From Actinomadura parmotrematis (GTDB lineage Bacteria; Actinomycetota; Actinomycetes; Streptosporangiales; Streptosporangiaceae), in contig NZ_JAIBOA010000010.1 in the NCBI RefSeq assembly GCF_019458805.1, positions 1-64,000 on the forward strand: 64,000 nt of DNA, given 5' to 3'. Under the pieces are notes generated by a model, which was given only the letters and a program-made list of their open reading frames with translations, searched no databases and was not told the DNA's origin. Both the position numbers and the translations under genes were made by a program. Positions 56,172-64,000 of this stretch are shown here, piece by piece. Every line of letters begins with the position of its first letter. Within the stretch, counting starts at the first letter, position 1.

Positions 56172-57458
56172 GTGACGGAGTTCCTGGCGAAGACGGTCCG
56201 GCGGGCCTGGACGGTGGGCGTGCGCGGTCTCGTGCAGGCCGTCCTCTCCCAGGCGGCGTGCATCCCGCTGTTCGTGGTGACGGTGGTGTCGATCGCGCTG
56301 CTCCCGGTCGGCGCCGGCCTGTTCCTGCTGCCCGCCGCCGTCCTCGCGACGCGCGCGCTGGCGGACCGGCAGCGGGCGTGGGCGGCCGAGTGGTCGGGAG
56401 TGGACGTCCCCTCCCCCTACCGGCCGCTGCCCCCGGCCGGGTCGCCGTTCCGGCGGGTCGCGGCGATGCTGCGCGACCCGGCGACCTGGCGGGACCTGCT
56501 GTGGACGCTCCTCAACGTCCCCGTCGGGCTGCTGCTCGGGCTGCTGCCCGCCGCGCTCGTGGTGTACGGCGTCGAGGGCGTCGCCGTCGCCCCCTGGATC
56601 GGGCACGTCGCCACGTTCGGCTGGGGCCCGTTCTGGATGCTGGACGACTGGGGGATCGTCGGGTCGGTCGGGTCGATCGCCCTCGGCGCCCTGCTGGTCG
56701 TGCTGGGCGCGGCGCTCGGCGAGGGGATCCTGAAGGGGCACGCGCTGTTCAACCGGTCGCTGCTCGCGCCGACGCGGGGCGCGCTCGCCGCGCGCGTCCG
56801 GGAGCTCACCGCGACCCGCGCCGACGCCGTGGACGCCTCGGCCGCCGAGCTGCGCCGCATCGAGCGCGACCTGCACGACGGCGCGCAGGCGCGGCTCGTC
56901 GCGCTCAGCATGCACATCGGGCTCGCCGAGGAGCTGATGAAGCGCGACCCCGACGCCGCCCGCGGGCTGCTGGCCGAGGCCCGCGCCGCGAGCGGCCAGG
57001 CCCTCACCGAGCTGCGCGACCTGGTGCGCGGCATCCACCCGCCGGTGCTCGCCGAGCGCGGCCTGGACGGCGGGGTGCGGGCGCTCGCGCTCACCCTGCC
57101 GATCCCGGTGGACGTGCGGATCGGCCTGCGGGGCCGCACCGACGCGCCGGTGGAGTCGGCCGCCTACTTCGCGGTGGCCGAGATGCTCGCCAACGTCGTC
57201 AAGCACAGCGGCGCGCGGCGCGCGTGGGTGCAGATCGAGCAGGATCCGGACCGGCTGGTGCTGCTGGTCGGCGACGACGGCGCGGGCGGCGCCGACCCCG
57301 CGCAGGGCGGCGGCATGCGCGGCATCGAACGGCGGCTGGCGGCGTTCGATGGGACGATGGCGGTGACCAGTCCCCCCGGCGGGCCGACCGTCGTGACCAT
57401 GGAGCTGCCGTGCGCGTCGTCATCGCCGAGGACCTCGCCCTCCTCCGGGACGGGCTGA
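56172..57458 (+). CDS. NarL-type sensor histidine kinase, sensor-domain type
   Basis: 428 aa. N-terminal PspC/Sensor-like membrane region (four hydrophobic segments, residues about 15-190), a HisKA_3 helix with His235 ([19 protein letters not shown]), and a HATPase with [13 protein letters not shown]. The layout is the actinobacterial sensor-domain kinase type (DesK-like). GTG start at 56172. Its last 49 bases overlap the response regulator start, which shows strong coupling. Stimulus unknown. Confidence 0.9.
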   Translation: MTEFLAKTVRRAWTVGVRGLVQAVLSQAACIPLFVVTVVSIALLPVGAGLFLLPAAVLATRALADRQRAWAAEWSGVDVPSPYRPLPPAGSPFRRVAAMLRDPATWRDLLWTLLNVPVGLLLGLLPAALVVYGVEGVAVAPWIGHVATFGWGPFWMLDDWGIVGSVGSIALGALLVVLGAALGEGILKGHALFNRSLLAPTRGALAARVRELTATRADAVDASAAELRRIERDLHDGAQARLVALSMHIGLAEELMKRDPDAARGLLAEARAASGQALTELRDLVRGIHPPVLAERGLDGGVRALALTLPIPVDVRIGLRGRTDAPVESAAYFAVAEMLANVVKHSGARRAWVQIEQDPDRLVLLVGDDGAGGADPAQGGGMRGIERRLAAFDGTMAVTSPPGGPTVVTMELPCASSSPRTSPSSGTG

Positions 57459-58054
57459 TCCGCCTGCTGGAGGCGTTCGGGTTCGAGGTGGTGGAGGCCG
57501 TCGACAACGGCCCGTCGCTGCTCCGCGCGCTCACCGCGCACCGGCCCGACGTCGCGGTGGTGGACGTGCGGCTGCCGCCGACCTTCACCGACGAGGGGCT
57601 GGCGGCGGCGCTCGCCGCCCGCCGGGAGGTCCCGGGCCTGCCGGTGCTGGTGCTGTCCCAGCACGTCGAGCGGCTCTACGCCCGCGAGCTGCTCACCGAC
57701 GGCTCGGGCGGCATCGGCTACCTGCTGAAGGACCGGGTGTCGGACGTCGGCCAGTTCGTCGACGCGGTCCGCCGCGTCGCCGCCGGCGGCACCGCCCTGG
57801 ACCCCGACGTCGTCGCGCAGCTCCTCACCCGCCGCGCCCGCGAGGAGCCGCTGCAGATGCTGACGCCGCGCGAGCGCGAGGTGCTCGGGCTGATGGCCGA
57901 GGGCCGCTCCAACGCCGCGATCGCGAGCGCGCTGTTCGTCACCGACAAGGCGATCGGCAAGCACACCAACAACATCTTCGCCAAGCTCGGGCTGCCGGTG
58001 TCGGAGGACGACAACCGCCGCGTCCTCGCGGTGCTGGCCTACCTCGGCGTGTAG
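57410..58054 (+). CDS. NarL/LuxR-type response regulator
   Basis: 214 aa. Receiver with Asp52 ([10 protein letters not shown]), Lys in YLLKDRVSD, and a LuxR-type helix-turn-helix ([18 protein letters not shown]). GTG 57410 lies inside the kinase gene, 49 bases before its stop. It forms a pair with the kinase at 56172-57458. Confidence 0.92.
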   Translation: MRVVIAEDLALLRDGLIRLLEAFGFEVVEAVDNGPSLLRALTAHRPDVAVVDVRLPPTFTDEGLAAALAARREVPGLPVLVLSQHVERLYARELLTDGSGGIGYLLKDRVSDVGQFVDAVRRVAAGGTALDPDVVAQLLTRRAREEPLQMLTPREREVLGLMAEGRSNAAIASALFVTDKAIGKHTNNIFAKLGLPVSEDDNRRVLAVLAYLGV

Positions 58055-58066
58055 CGCCGCCTGGTC

Positions 58067-58082
58067 TAGGGTCGTGCGCATG
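58067..58082 (+). promoter_or_regulatory. -10 box and leaderless start of the MarR gene
   Basis: TAGGGT (58067-58072) is followed after seven bases by the ATG at 58080, the distance expected of a leaderless actinobacterial transcript. No ribosome site precedes it. Confidence 0.5.
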
Positions 58083-58553
58083 CCGACCGAGGATCCGCCG
58101 GGGTTCGAGCTGCCGCTCCGCCTGTTCCTGGCCTTCCGCACGATCATCGACGAGGCGCACGCCGAGCTCGCCGCGCACGGCCACCCGCACCTGAAGCCGC
58201 TGCACGGGTTCGTCTTCCAGGCGATCGGGCCGCGCGGCAGCACCGCGGTCGAGCTCGGGCAGCGGCTCGGTGTCACCAAGCAGGCGGCGGGCAAGACGAT
58301 CGACGCGCTGGAGCGCCTCGGGTACGTCGAGCGGAGCCGCGACCCGCTGGACGCGCGCCGCAAGGTCGTCCGCCTCACCCCGCACGGCTCCGACGCGCTC
58401 GCCCGCTCCGAGCGCGCCTTCGACGCCGCCCGCGCCCGCTGGGCCGCCGCCCTCGGCGACGGCCGGCTGCGCGACGTCGAGGACGCCCTCCGCACGATGA
58501 CGCCCGACGACCTGTGGCGCCTGGACGTGCCCGGCTGGTTCGGCATGTCCTGA
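58080..58553 (+). CDS. MarR-family regulator
   Basis: 157 aa with the winged helix from about residue 55 (TAVELGQRLGVTKQAAGKTI, wing SRDPLDARRKVVRLT). ATG 58080 is chosen over GTG 58074 because of the promoter spacing. Precedes a LysR gene by 14 bases; ligand unknown. Confidence 0.88.
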   Translation: MPTEDPPGFELPLRLFLAFRTIIDEAHAELAAHGHPHLKPLHGFVFQAIGPRGSTAVELGQRLGVTKQAAGKTIDALERLGYVERSRDPLDARRKVVRLTPHGSDALARSERAFDAARARWAAALGDGRLRDVEDALRTMTPDDLWRLDVPGWFGMS

Positions 58554-58567
58554 GCGCGCGCCCGTCA

Positions 58568-59509
58568 ATGGATCTGGATCTGGCGCAGGTGCGGGCGTTC
58601 GTCGCGGTGGCCGGGACGCGGCACTTCGGGCGCGCGGCGGCGGAGCTGGCGGTGACGCAGCAGGCGCTGTCCAAGCGCGTCGCGCGCCTGGAGGAGCGGC
58701 TCGGCGCCCGGCTGCTGGAGCGCGGGCAGGGCGTGGAGCTCACCGCGACCGGACGGCGGTTCCTGGAGCCCGCGCGCCGCGCCCTGGCCGCCGCCGACGC
58801 CGCCGTGGCGGCCGTCCGCGCGGACGGCCGCCCGCTGCGGGTGGACGTGTGGGGCCACCTGTACGACCCCGCCCGCACGATCAGCGAGGCCATCGCGGCC
58901 GGCGCCGCGCCGGCCGTCGAGCTCGGCCGGGCCCGCGACCTGCCCTCCGTCGTGGAGGCGCTGCTGCGCGGCGAGACCGACGCCGGGTTCGGGCGGGTGC
59001 ACGCGACCGGGCACCCGCGCGGGGACGCCCTCGCGCACCGGCCCGTCCGCCTCGAACCGGTGGACGCCCTGCTCGGCGCGGACCATCCCCTCGCGGGCCG
59101 GGACGTGCTGCGCCCCGCCGACCTCGGCGGCTCGCGGCTGCTGTTCCCCGCCGCCGCCGAGCGGCTGGACTTCCTGCGCGCCTTCGCCGACCGGTTCGGC
59201 GTCGACGACCGCGCCGAGGGCGTCAACCTCGGTGCCGGGCACCTGCTGGCGACGGTGCGCGACGTCCCCGGCGCGTTCACGCTGCTGCCCGCCGACGCGC
59301 GCCTGCCGGACGTGCCGGGCGTCCGCGCGGTCCCGCTGGCGGACCCGACGCCGCTGTACGCGTGGTCGCTGGTCTGGGACGCCGCCGCCCGGCACCCGGA
59401 GCTGCCCGCGCTGCTGCGCTCCCTCGCCGAGACCGGCCGCGCCCGCCGCTGGCTGGAGTACGACCCCGCCCGCGACTGGCTGCCGCCCGGCGACGCGGCC
59501 GCGCTCTAA
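58568..59509 (+). CDS. LysR-family regulator
   Basis: 313 aa. N-terminal LysR helix-turn-helix (MDLDLAQVRAFVAVAGTRH, QQALSKRVARLEERLG) followed by a substrate-binding-like effector domain. ATG 58568 fits the family start. The -10 box of the next gene overlaps its stop codon. Target genes are probably nearby, perhaps the tautomerase-like gene, but this is inference. Confidence 0.9.
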   Translation: MDLDLAQVRAFVAVAGTRHFGRAAAELAVTQQALSKRVARLEERLGARLLERGQGVELTATGRRFLEPARRALAAADAAVAAVRADGRPLRVDVWGHLYDPARTISEAIAAGAAPAVELGRARDLPSVVEALLRGETDAGFGRVHATGHPRGDALAHRPVRLEPVDALLGADHPLAGRDVLRPADLGGSRLLFPAAAERLDFLRAFADRFGVDDRAEGVNLGAGHLLATVRDVPGAFTLLPADARLPDVPGVRAVPLADPTPLYAWSLVWDAAARHPELPALLRSLAETGRARRWLEYDPARDWLPPGDAAAL

Positions 59510-59521
59510 GATCATCCGATA
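59507..59521 (+). promoter_or_regulatory. -10 box for a leaderless tautomerase-like gene
   Basis: TAAGAT (59507-59512) includes the LysR stop codon and lies eight bases before the ATG at 59521, again the leaderless spacing. Confidence 0.5.
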
Positions 59522-59907
59522 TGGCACAGATCAAGGTGTACGGGCGGCGGTCGGCGTGGGCGGACCGCCGGGGCGAGCTGTCGGACCTGCTGCACGCCTC
59601 GCTGCGCGCCGCCTGGCGGCTGCCGGACGGCAAGCGCTTCCACCGCTTCCTGCTGCTGGACGACGGCGACCTCGTCGCCCCGATGCGCGGCGACCGCTAC
59701 CTGATCGTGGAGATCCTCTGCTTCACCGGCCGGAGCGACGAAGCCAAGCGCGGCCTCGTCCGCGACCTGTACGCCCGGCTCGTCCCGGCCCTGGCGCTGG
59801 ACCCCGCCGACCTGGAGATCACCATCGTGGACGTGCCGCCGGTGAACTGGGGCATCCGCGGCGTCCCCGCCGACGAGCTGTCCCTCGACTACCCGGTCGA
59901 GCTGTAG
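59521..59907 (+). CDS. tautomerase-fold protein lacking the N-terminal proline
   Basis: 128 aa resembling tautomerase-family proteins (MAQIKVYGRR and the beta-strand pattern, with IEILCFTGR-like and ITIVDVPPVNWGIRG). The usual catalytic Pro1 after the initiator Met is replaced by Ala, so it may use another residue, or be non-catalytic. Preceded by its own -10 box. Followed 8 bases later by a HAD phosphatase. Confidence 0.72.
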   Translation: MAQIKVYGRRSAWADRRGELSDLLHASLRAAWRLPDGKRFHRFLLLDDGDLVAPMRGDRYLIVEILCFTGRSDEAKRGLVRDLYARLVPALALDPADLEITIVDVPPVNWGIRGVPADELSLDYPVEL

Positions 59908-59915
59908 GCCCCCGG

Positions 59916-60596
59916 ATGAGCGTGCGGGGCGTGCTGTTCGACCTCGACGGGACGCTGCTCGACCACGCGGCCGCGATGGACGAGGCGGTCACCGCGGGCT
60001 TCCCCGACCGCGACCCCGGGCCCCTCGCGGCGCGCTGGACCGAGCTGGCCTGGGAGGCCGACCGCCGCTACCTGGCCGGCGACCTCGACTGGACGGGGCA
60101 GCGCCGCTTCCGCGTCACCGCGCTCGCCCGCGAGCTCGGCCTCGGCGACTGGGACGAGGCCCGCGCCGACGCCTGGCTCGCCGGCTACCTCGCCCGCTAC
60201 GAGGCCGCCTGGCGGGCCTTCCCCGACGTCGGCCCGGCGCTCGCCGCGCTGCGCGGGCGCCGGCTCGGCGTCGTCACCAACGGCGACGGCGTCGGCCAGC
60301 GCGCCAAGGTCGAGCGGCTCGGCCTCGGCGCCGTCCTGCCCTACGTGCTGGCCTCGGGCGCGGCCGGGGCCGCAAAGCCGGACCCGCGGATCTTCCGCGC
60401 GGCCTGCGCCGGGCTCGGCCTGGCGCCCGGCGAGGTCGCCTACGTCGGCGACCGGCTGGAGGTGGACGCCCGCGGCGCCGCGGCGGCCGGGCTGCACGGC
60501 GTCTGGCTCGACCGCGCGGGGGCGGGCGGCGCCGAGGACGTTTCCCGCATCGCGTCCCTGGCGGAGCTGCCCGCGCTGCTCGACGCCGTCGGCTAG
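59916..60596 (+). CDS. HAD-superfamily phosphatase-like hydrolase
   Basis: 226 aa. Nucleophile motif FDLDGTLLD (about residues 8-16), motif II VVTNGDG, motif III Lys in AAKPDPRIF and motif IV YVGDRLEVD. The cap resembles other phosphoglycolate/haloacid-type hydrolases. Substrate unknown. Its TAG stop shares CTAG (60593-60596) with the convergent YceI stop. Confidence 0.88.
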   Translation: MSVRGVLFDLDGTLLDHAAAMDEAVTAGFPDRDPGPLAARWTELAWEADRRYLAGDLDWTGQRRFRVTALARELGLGDWDEARADAWLAGYLARYEAAWRAFPDVGPALAALRGRRLGVVTNGDGVGQRAKVERLGLGAVLPYVLASGAAGAAKPDPRIFRAACAGLGLAPGEVAYVGDRLEVDARGAAAAGLHGVWLDRAGAGGAEDVSRIASLAELPALLDAVG

Positions 60597-61162
60597 TCCT
60601 GGAGGGCGGCCTGGATCTCCAGGATGACCTGCACCTTCTGGCCGAGGCCGACGCCGCCGCCGGGCAGCGCCCCGGCGTCGCCCACCCCGTACTCCAGGCG
60701 GTCGATCTCGCCGGTCGCGGTGAAGCCGATGCGGGCGCCGCCGCCGTCGGTGCGGGTGAGGTCGGGCCCGAAGCCGCCGAGCTCCAGGTCCAGCGCGACG
60801 GGTCGGGTGATCTCGCGGAGCGTCAGCTCGCCGTCCAGCACGAAGTCGTCGCCGTTCCGGCGCAGGCCGGTCGAGCGGTAGGTCATGGCGGGGAACTTCG
60901 CCACGTCCAGGAAGTCGGCCGACCGGACGTGCTCGTCGCGCTGGGCGTTGCCGGTGTCGATGGAGGCGAGGTCGACGGTGGCGGTGACGCCGGAGTCCAG
61001 CACCTCGGGGGCCGTCACGATGGTGCCCTCGACGGTGCCGAACCGGCCCCGCACCTTGCTGATCATCAGGTGCCGGACGGTGAAGCCGACGGTGGAGTGG
61101 ACCGGGTCGATGACCCACGTGCCGGCGATGTAGCCGGGGATCTCGACAACACCGGTGGTCAT
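60593..61162 (-). CDS. YceI-family protein
   Basis: 189 aa, matching the YceI lipocalin-like fold (GTWVIDPVHSTVGFTVRHLM, SADFLDVAKFPAM, LTLREITRPV), a polyisoprenoid-binding family often tied to stress. No signal peptide is present, so it is cytoplasmic. ATG 61162 with a GGAG site. Divergent from the HxlR gene, which probably regulates it. Its stop overlaps the HAD stop by four bases. Confidence 0.9.
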   Translation of the reverse strand: MTTGVVEIPGYIAGTWVIDPVHSTVGFTVRHLMISKVRGRFGTVEGTIVTAPEVLDSGVTATVDLASIDTGNAQRDEHVRSADFLDVAKFPAMTYRSTGLRRNGDDFVLDGELTLREITRPVALDLELGGFGPDLTRTDGGGARIGFTATGEIDRLEYGVGDAGALPGGGVGLGQKVQVILEIQAALQD

Positions 61163-61194
61163 GGTGTCTCCTAGGTGGTTATAGGGAGTAAGCA

Positions 61195-61211
61195 GGTTCC
61201 TTTCGGGAACC
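61195..61211. promoter_or_regulatory. inverted repeat between yceI and hxlR, likely operator
   Basis: GGTTCC and GGAACC flank a 5-base centre. It lies 33 bases upstream of the YceI start, just before a TATAAC-like -10 box on the minus strand (near 61178-61183), and faces the divergent HxlR gene at 61305. Confidence 0.45.
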
Positions 61212-61304
61212 GTCTTCATCCTCGGTTTCCACCCGCCGGGGCACAAGAAGGCACTTGGAACTGCGCAGCGCACCCCGGGCTGCGCTGGTCACACGGAGGG
61301 AACC

Positions 61305-61721
61305 ATGGGCGAACCGGACGGCGCGCGGACCGGCGACGCGGGCGCCTGCCACGAGCCCGCGGCCGTCCGTGGCCGCGAGATCCTGGCCCGGATCGGCGAC
61401 AAGTGGTCGCTGGAGGTCATCGCCCTGCTGGGCGACCGCCCGCACCGCTTCTCCGAGCTGCGCCGCGGGATCGACGGCATCAGCCAGCGGATGCTCACCG
61501 TCACGCTGCGCGGGCTGGAGCGCGACGGCATCGTCGACCGCACCGTCACGCCCGTGACGCCGCCGCGCGTCGACTACGCCCTCACCGATCTCGGGCGCAC
61601 CCTGCTCTGCAACGTCGTCTCGCTGTTCGGCTGGGTCGAGGACCACCTCGGCGAGATCGACAAGGCCCGGCTGGAGTTCGACCTGCGCGACGCCGAGGCC
61701 CGCGCGCTCCGCGAGGCGTGA
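61305..61721 (+). CDS. HxlR-family regulator
   Basis: 138 aa winged-helix protein of the HxlR type: RIGDKWSLEVIALLGD, HRFSELRRGIDGISQRML, then the wing RTVTPVTPPRVDYALTDLG. A Cys near residue 14 (AGACHEP) is typical of redox-responsive members. GGAGG site upstream. It is divergent from YceI and followed by a terminator. Confidence 0.93.
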   Translation: MGEPDGARTGDAGACHEPAAVRGREILARIGDKWSLEVIALLGDRPHRFSELRRGIDGISQRMLTVTLRGLERDGIVDRTVTPVTPPRVDYALTDLGRTLLCNVVSLFGWVEDHLGEIDKARLEFDLRDAEARALREA

Positions 61722-61727
61722 CGCGCG

Positions 61728-61752
61728 GGCGGCCGGGCGCGCCGGCCGCCCC
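61728..61752. terminator. bidirectional terminator
   Basis: A perfect 10-bp stem (GGGCGGCCGG and its complement) with a 5-base loop lies between the convergent HxlR and alcohol dehydrogenase genes. Confidence 0.65.
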
Positions 61753-61764
61753 TCCGCGCGCGGG

Positions 61765-62805
61765 TCAGCCGTTCGGCAGGATGACCGCGCGGCCGTTGAC
61801 CTTGCCGTCGTGCAGCCGCTCGTACGCCTTCGGCGCCTCGTCGATCGAGTAGGTCTCCACGTGCACGTCGATCGCGCCGGCGCGGGCCAGGTCCAGCACC
61901 TCCACCAGCTCGGACCGGCTGCCCCAGTAGGGCGCGCGGACCGCGGCGTCGTAGGCGGTGACGCCGAAGCCGACCTTGGCGGCGCCGCCGCCGATGCCGA
62001 CGATCAGCACGTCGGACTCCACCCCGGCGACCGCGGTCGCCAGGTCCACCGTCGGCTGGACGCCGACGAAGTCGAACACGCCCTGCGCGCCGCGCCCCCC
62101 GGTCAGCTCGCGGATCCTCCCGGCGGCCGCGCCGTCGGACAGCAGCGCCTCGTGCGCGCCGACCCGGCGGGCGAGCTCCAGCTTCTCCTCGTTGACGTCC
62201 AGCGCGACGACGCGGGCCGGGCTGAGCGCGCGGAGCAGCTGGATGCCGACGTGGCCGAGACCGCCGGTGCCGATGACCACCGCGGTGCTGCCCGGGACGA
62301 GCCGGGGCAGCGCCTGCTTGATCGCGTGGTACGGGGTGAGGCCGGCGTCGGTCAGCGGCACCGTCGTCACCGGGTCCAGGCCGTCCAGCGGCACGAGGTG
62401 GCGGGCGTTGTCGACGAGCAGGTACTCGGCGATCGCGCCGGGCGCGCCGAGGCCGGGCGGGAAGATCCCCTCCTGCTGCGCGACCAGGCAGTAGTTCTCC
62501 TCACCCTGCGCGCACATCACGCAGCGGCCGCAGCCCCACGGCCCGTAGACCGCGACGGACTCGCCGACCTCCACGCCCGTCACGCCGTCGCCGAGCGCCG
62601 CGACGGTGCCCGCGCCCTCGTGGCCGAGGGTGAGCGGCAGCGGCATGTACATCTCGTCCTCGCCCCAGCTCATCACCGCGATGTCGGAGTGGCAGACGCC
62701 CGCCGCCGTCACCTTCAGCAGGACCTGGCCGGGACCCGGCTCGGGCTCGGGAACGTCCACCACGACGGGCTTCCCGCCGACCTCCTGGTACTGCACTGCC
62801 TTCAT
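61765..62805 (-). CDS. zinc-dependent alcohol dehydrogenase
   Basis: 346 aa. Catalytic zinc ligand region GVCHSD (Cys38), GHEGAG (His61), structural four-Cys lobe (CGRCVMCAQGEENYC) and NAD(P)-binding GTGGLGHVG are intact. It oxidises an alcohol or reduces an aldehyde; which one is not decidable. A GAGGAGGG site precedes the ATG. It follows the SDR gene by 31 bases, so the two enzymes form an operon. Confidence 0.93.
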   Translation of the reverse strand: MKAVQYQEVGGKPVVVDVPEPEPGPGQVLLKVTAAGVCHSDIAVMSWGEDEMYMPLPLTLGHEGAGTVAALGDGVTGVEVGESVAVYGPWGCGRCVMCAQGEENYCLVAQQEGIFPPGLGAPGAIAEYLLVDNARHLVPLDGLDPVTTVPLTDAGLTPYHAIKQALPRLVPGSTAVVIGTGGLGHVGIQLLRALSPARVVALDVNEEKLELARRVGAHEALLSDGAAAGRIRELTGGRGAQGVFDFVGVQPTVDLATAVAGVESDVLIVGIGGGAAKVGFGVTAYDAAVRAPYWGSRSELVEVLDLARAGAIDVHVETYSIDEAPKAYERLHDGKVNGRAVILPNG

Positions 62806-62836
62806 GTGGTCCCTCCTCAGGGCCTGTTCGTCGCGG

Positions 62837-63589
62837 TCAGAGGGCGGCGTAGCCGCCGTCGACCAGGTGGTAGGAGCCCTCGATGAACGAGGCGCGGTCC
62901 GACAGCAGGAAGGCGATCAGCTCGGCGACCTCCTCGGCGCGGCCGAGGCGCCCCTGCGGGTGCAGGGCGACGAGCGCGGCGCGCGCCTCGTCGTCCATCT
63001 GCGCGAGCAGCGGGGTCTCGATGTAGCCGGGGCCGACGGCGTTGACGCGGACGCCCCGCGTCGCGTACTCCAGCGCCGCGGTCTTGGTCAGGCCGACCAC
63101 GCCGTGCTTGGCGGCCACGTACGGCGCGGCGCCCGGGGCGCCGTTGGTGCCGAGGATCGAGGACACGTTGACGATCGCGCCCCCGCCGGCCTTCACCATC
63201 TCGGGCAGCTCGGCGCGCATCGAGTAGAAGACGCCCGACAGGTTCACGCCGATGACCCGCGTCCAGTCCGCGACCCCGGTCTCCCCGACCGGCGCCGCCG
63301 GCGACGCGATGCCGGCGTTGTTGACCGCCAGGTGCAGCGCCCCGTAGGCGTCCACGGCGGACCGGACGGCGGCCTCGGCCGACGCGGGGTCGGCGACGTC
63401 CATCGCGACCGCCGCGGCGGTGCCGCCCGCGGCCTCCAGCTCCTTGACGGCGAGCTCCGCGCCGTCCAGCGCCAGGTCGGCGACGACGACCTTCGCGCCG
63501 CCCGCCGCCAGCCGCTTCGCGACGGCCAGCCCGATCCCGGACGCACCGCCGGTGACCAGCGCGACCCTGCCGTCGAACTCCCCGCTCAT
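62837..63589 (-). CDS. short-chain dehydrogenase/reductase
   Basis: 250 aa Rossmann-fold SDR with the TGGASGIG cofactor motif (about 14-21), NNAG, catalytic Ser in NVSSILG and the YVAAK motif. The C-terminal pattern (RVNAVGPGYIETPL) is that of 3-oxoacyl-ACP reductase-like SDRs. The ATG at 63589 is the family start; a longer frame to 63628 has no support. First gene of an operon with the zinc alcohol dehydrogenase; an operator-like repeat cluster lies upstream. Confidence 0.92.
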   Translation of the reverse strand: MSGEFDGRVALVTGGASGIGLAVAKRLAAGGAKVVVADLALDGAELAVKELEAAGGTAAAVAMDVADPASAEAAVRSAVDAYGALHLAVNNAGIASPAAPVGETGVADWTRVIGVNLSGVFYSMRAELPEMVKAGGGAIVNVSSILGTNGAPGAAPYVAAKHGVVGLTKTAALEYATRGVRVNAVGPGYIETPLLAQMDDEARAALVALHPQGRLGRAEEVAELIAFLLSDRASFIEGSYHLVDGGYAAL

Positions 63590-63649
63590 ACCGCGCCTTC
63601 CTCTCGCTCCGGTCTCTCGTCGTCTCAATACCCCACACTACCTCGCATT

Positions 63650-63672
63650 TGTCCCAACGGGACATTTGTCCC
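63650..63672. promoter_or_regulatory. three alternating TGTCCC half-sites, probable operator of the SDR-ADH operon
   Basis: TGTCCC (63650-63655), GGGACA (63659-63664) and TGTCCC (63667-63672) form two overlapping inverted repeats with 3- and 2-base spacers. A TAGTGT -10 for the SDR gene lies just downstream on the minus strand, so binding here should cover the -35. The regulator is not identified. Confidence 0.5.
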
Positions 63673-63730
63673 GCCGGGCCAAAAGGACCGCCAAGGACAT
63701 ACAAAGGAGGCCGCCGGGTACCCGCCGGGG

Positions 63731-64000
63731 ATGGCGATCCCCTTCCGTCCCCTCACCCTGCGCCTCGCCCTCGCGAGCACGGCGGTCGCGCTCGCCGCCG
63801 TCCCGTTCACCTTCCTGCTGTGGGCGGCCGTCGCGCACTGGGGCCCGATGCACCGCCTGGACGACGACGCCACCCGCGCCCTCAACGGGTACGCGCTGGA
63901 CCACCGGGCGCTCGTCCGCCCCCTCCAGGCCACCTCGTACGTGTTCCACGCCTGGGTCTTCCGGCTGGCCATCGTCGCGCTCGCCGGCCGGCTGCTGCAC
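63731..64000 (+). CDS. PAP2-like membrane phosphatase, 3' end cut by window edge
   Basis: 90 codons are visible. The N-terminus has a membrane segment (ALAAVPFTFLLWAAVAHWG) and DDDATRALNGYALDHRA, typical of the first part of PAP2-family lipid phosphatases; the catalytic region lies beyond the edge. ATG 63731 was chosen as the first start after the intergenic region. Divergent from the SDR gene. Confidence 0.75.
   Translation, partial: MAIPFRPLTLRLALASTAVALAAVPFTFLLWAAVAHWGPMHRLDDDATRALNGYALDHRALVRPLQATSYVFHAWVFRLAIVALAGRLLH

Overview
The window is chromosomal DNA of a very GC-rich actinobacterium, most likely a Streptosporangiales or Actinomadura-like filamentous genus. Reasons: frequent GTG starts, the actinobacterial rRNA leader with its boxA-like block at the left edge, a SARP-type regulator, a DrrAB-type exporter, tandem tRNA-Ala genes without encoded CCA, paired clpP genes, and the gene order clpX / valS / folC / ndk / mreBCD-mrdA-rodA / rne / rplU-rpmA-obgE-proB-proA / nadD / rsfS. 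Genus is an inference; no 16S sequence lies inside the window.

Layout. 1-500: 5' leader and two promoters of an rRNA operon reading left out of the window. 740-5810: DrrAB-like ABC exporter and a convergent large SARP/AfsR-type regulator; 11-bp-phased direct repeats in front of the exporter look like a SARP operator. 5855-7467: metallo-beta-lactamase-fold hydrolase, a small Rho-N/SAP-like protein and a DUF1360 membrane protein. 7508-12863: a tightly packed four-gene minus-strand cassette (DUF4365 nuclease, unrecognised 348-aa protein, winged-helix protein, 1039-aa double ATPase with an AAA and a HerA-like module), bounded by a strong shared terminator on one side and two tRNA-Ala genes on the other. 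This is the best candidate for an undescribed, probably anti-phage, system. 13572-31000: housekeeping block (rsfS, nadD, proAB, obgE, L27, L21, RNase E/G, radical-SAM pair) with accessory genes inserted. 30764-37307: cell-elongation operon mreB-mreC-mreD-mrdA-rodA and ndk. 37413-45754: MFS exporter, DUF4233, folC, a divergent FolC-like Mur ligase, a membrane protein and valS. 45979-52000: NarL-type two-component pair and the proteostasis genes clpX, clpP, clpP, tig. 52343-64000: accessory region with a DMT-type membrane protein, Tex, a second NarL-type pair, MarR, LysR, tautomerase-fold protein, HAD, YceI, HxlR, alcohol dehydrogenase, SDR and a truncated PAP2 gene.

How the genes work together: mreBCD-mrdA-rodA form the lateral wall synthesis machine, the genes overlapping or nearly touching; the two ClpP subunits with ClpX form the AAA+ protease, next to the trigger factor chaperone; proB and proA make proline; obgE, rsfS, rplU and rpmA serve ribosome assembly. 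The four-gene cassette at 7508-12863 has overlaps or short gaps throughout and one direction, so its products very probably act together. Starts were chosen by reading upstream sequence by eye; nothing was computed or searched in databases.
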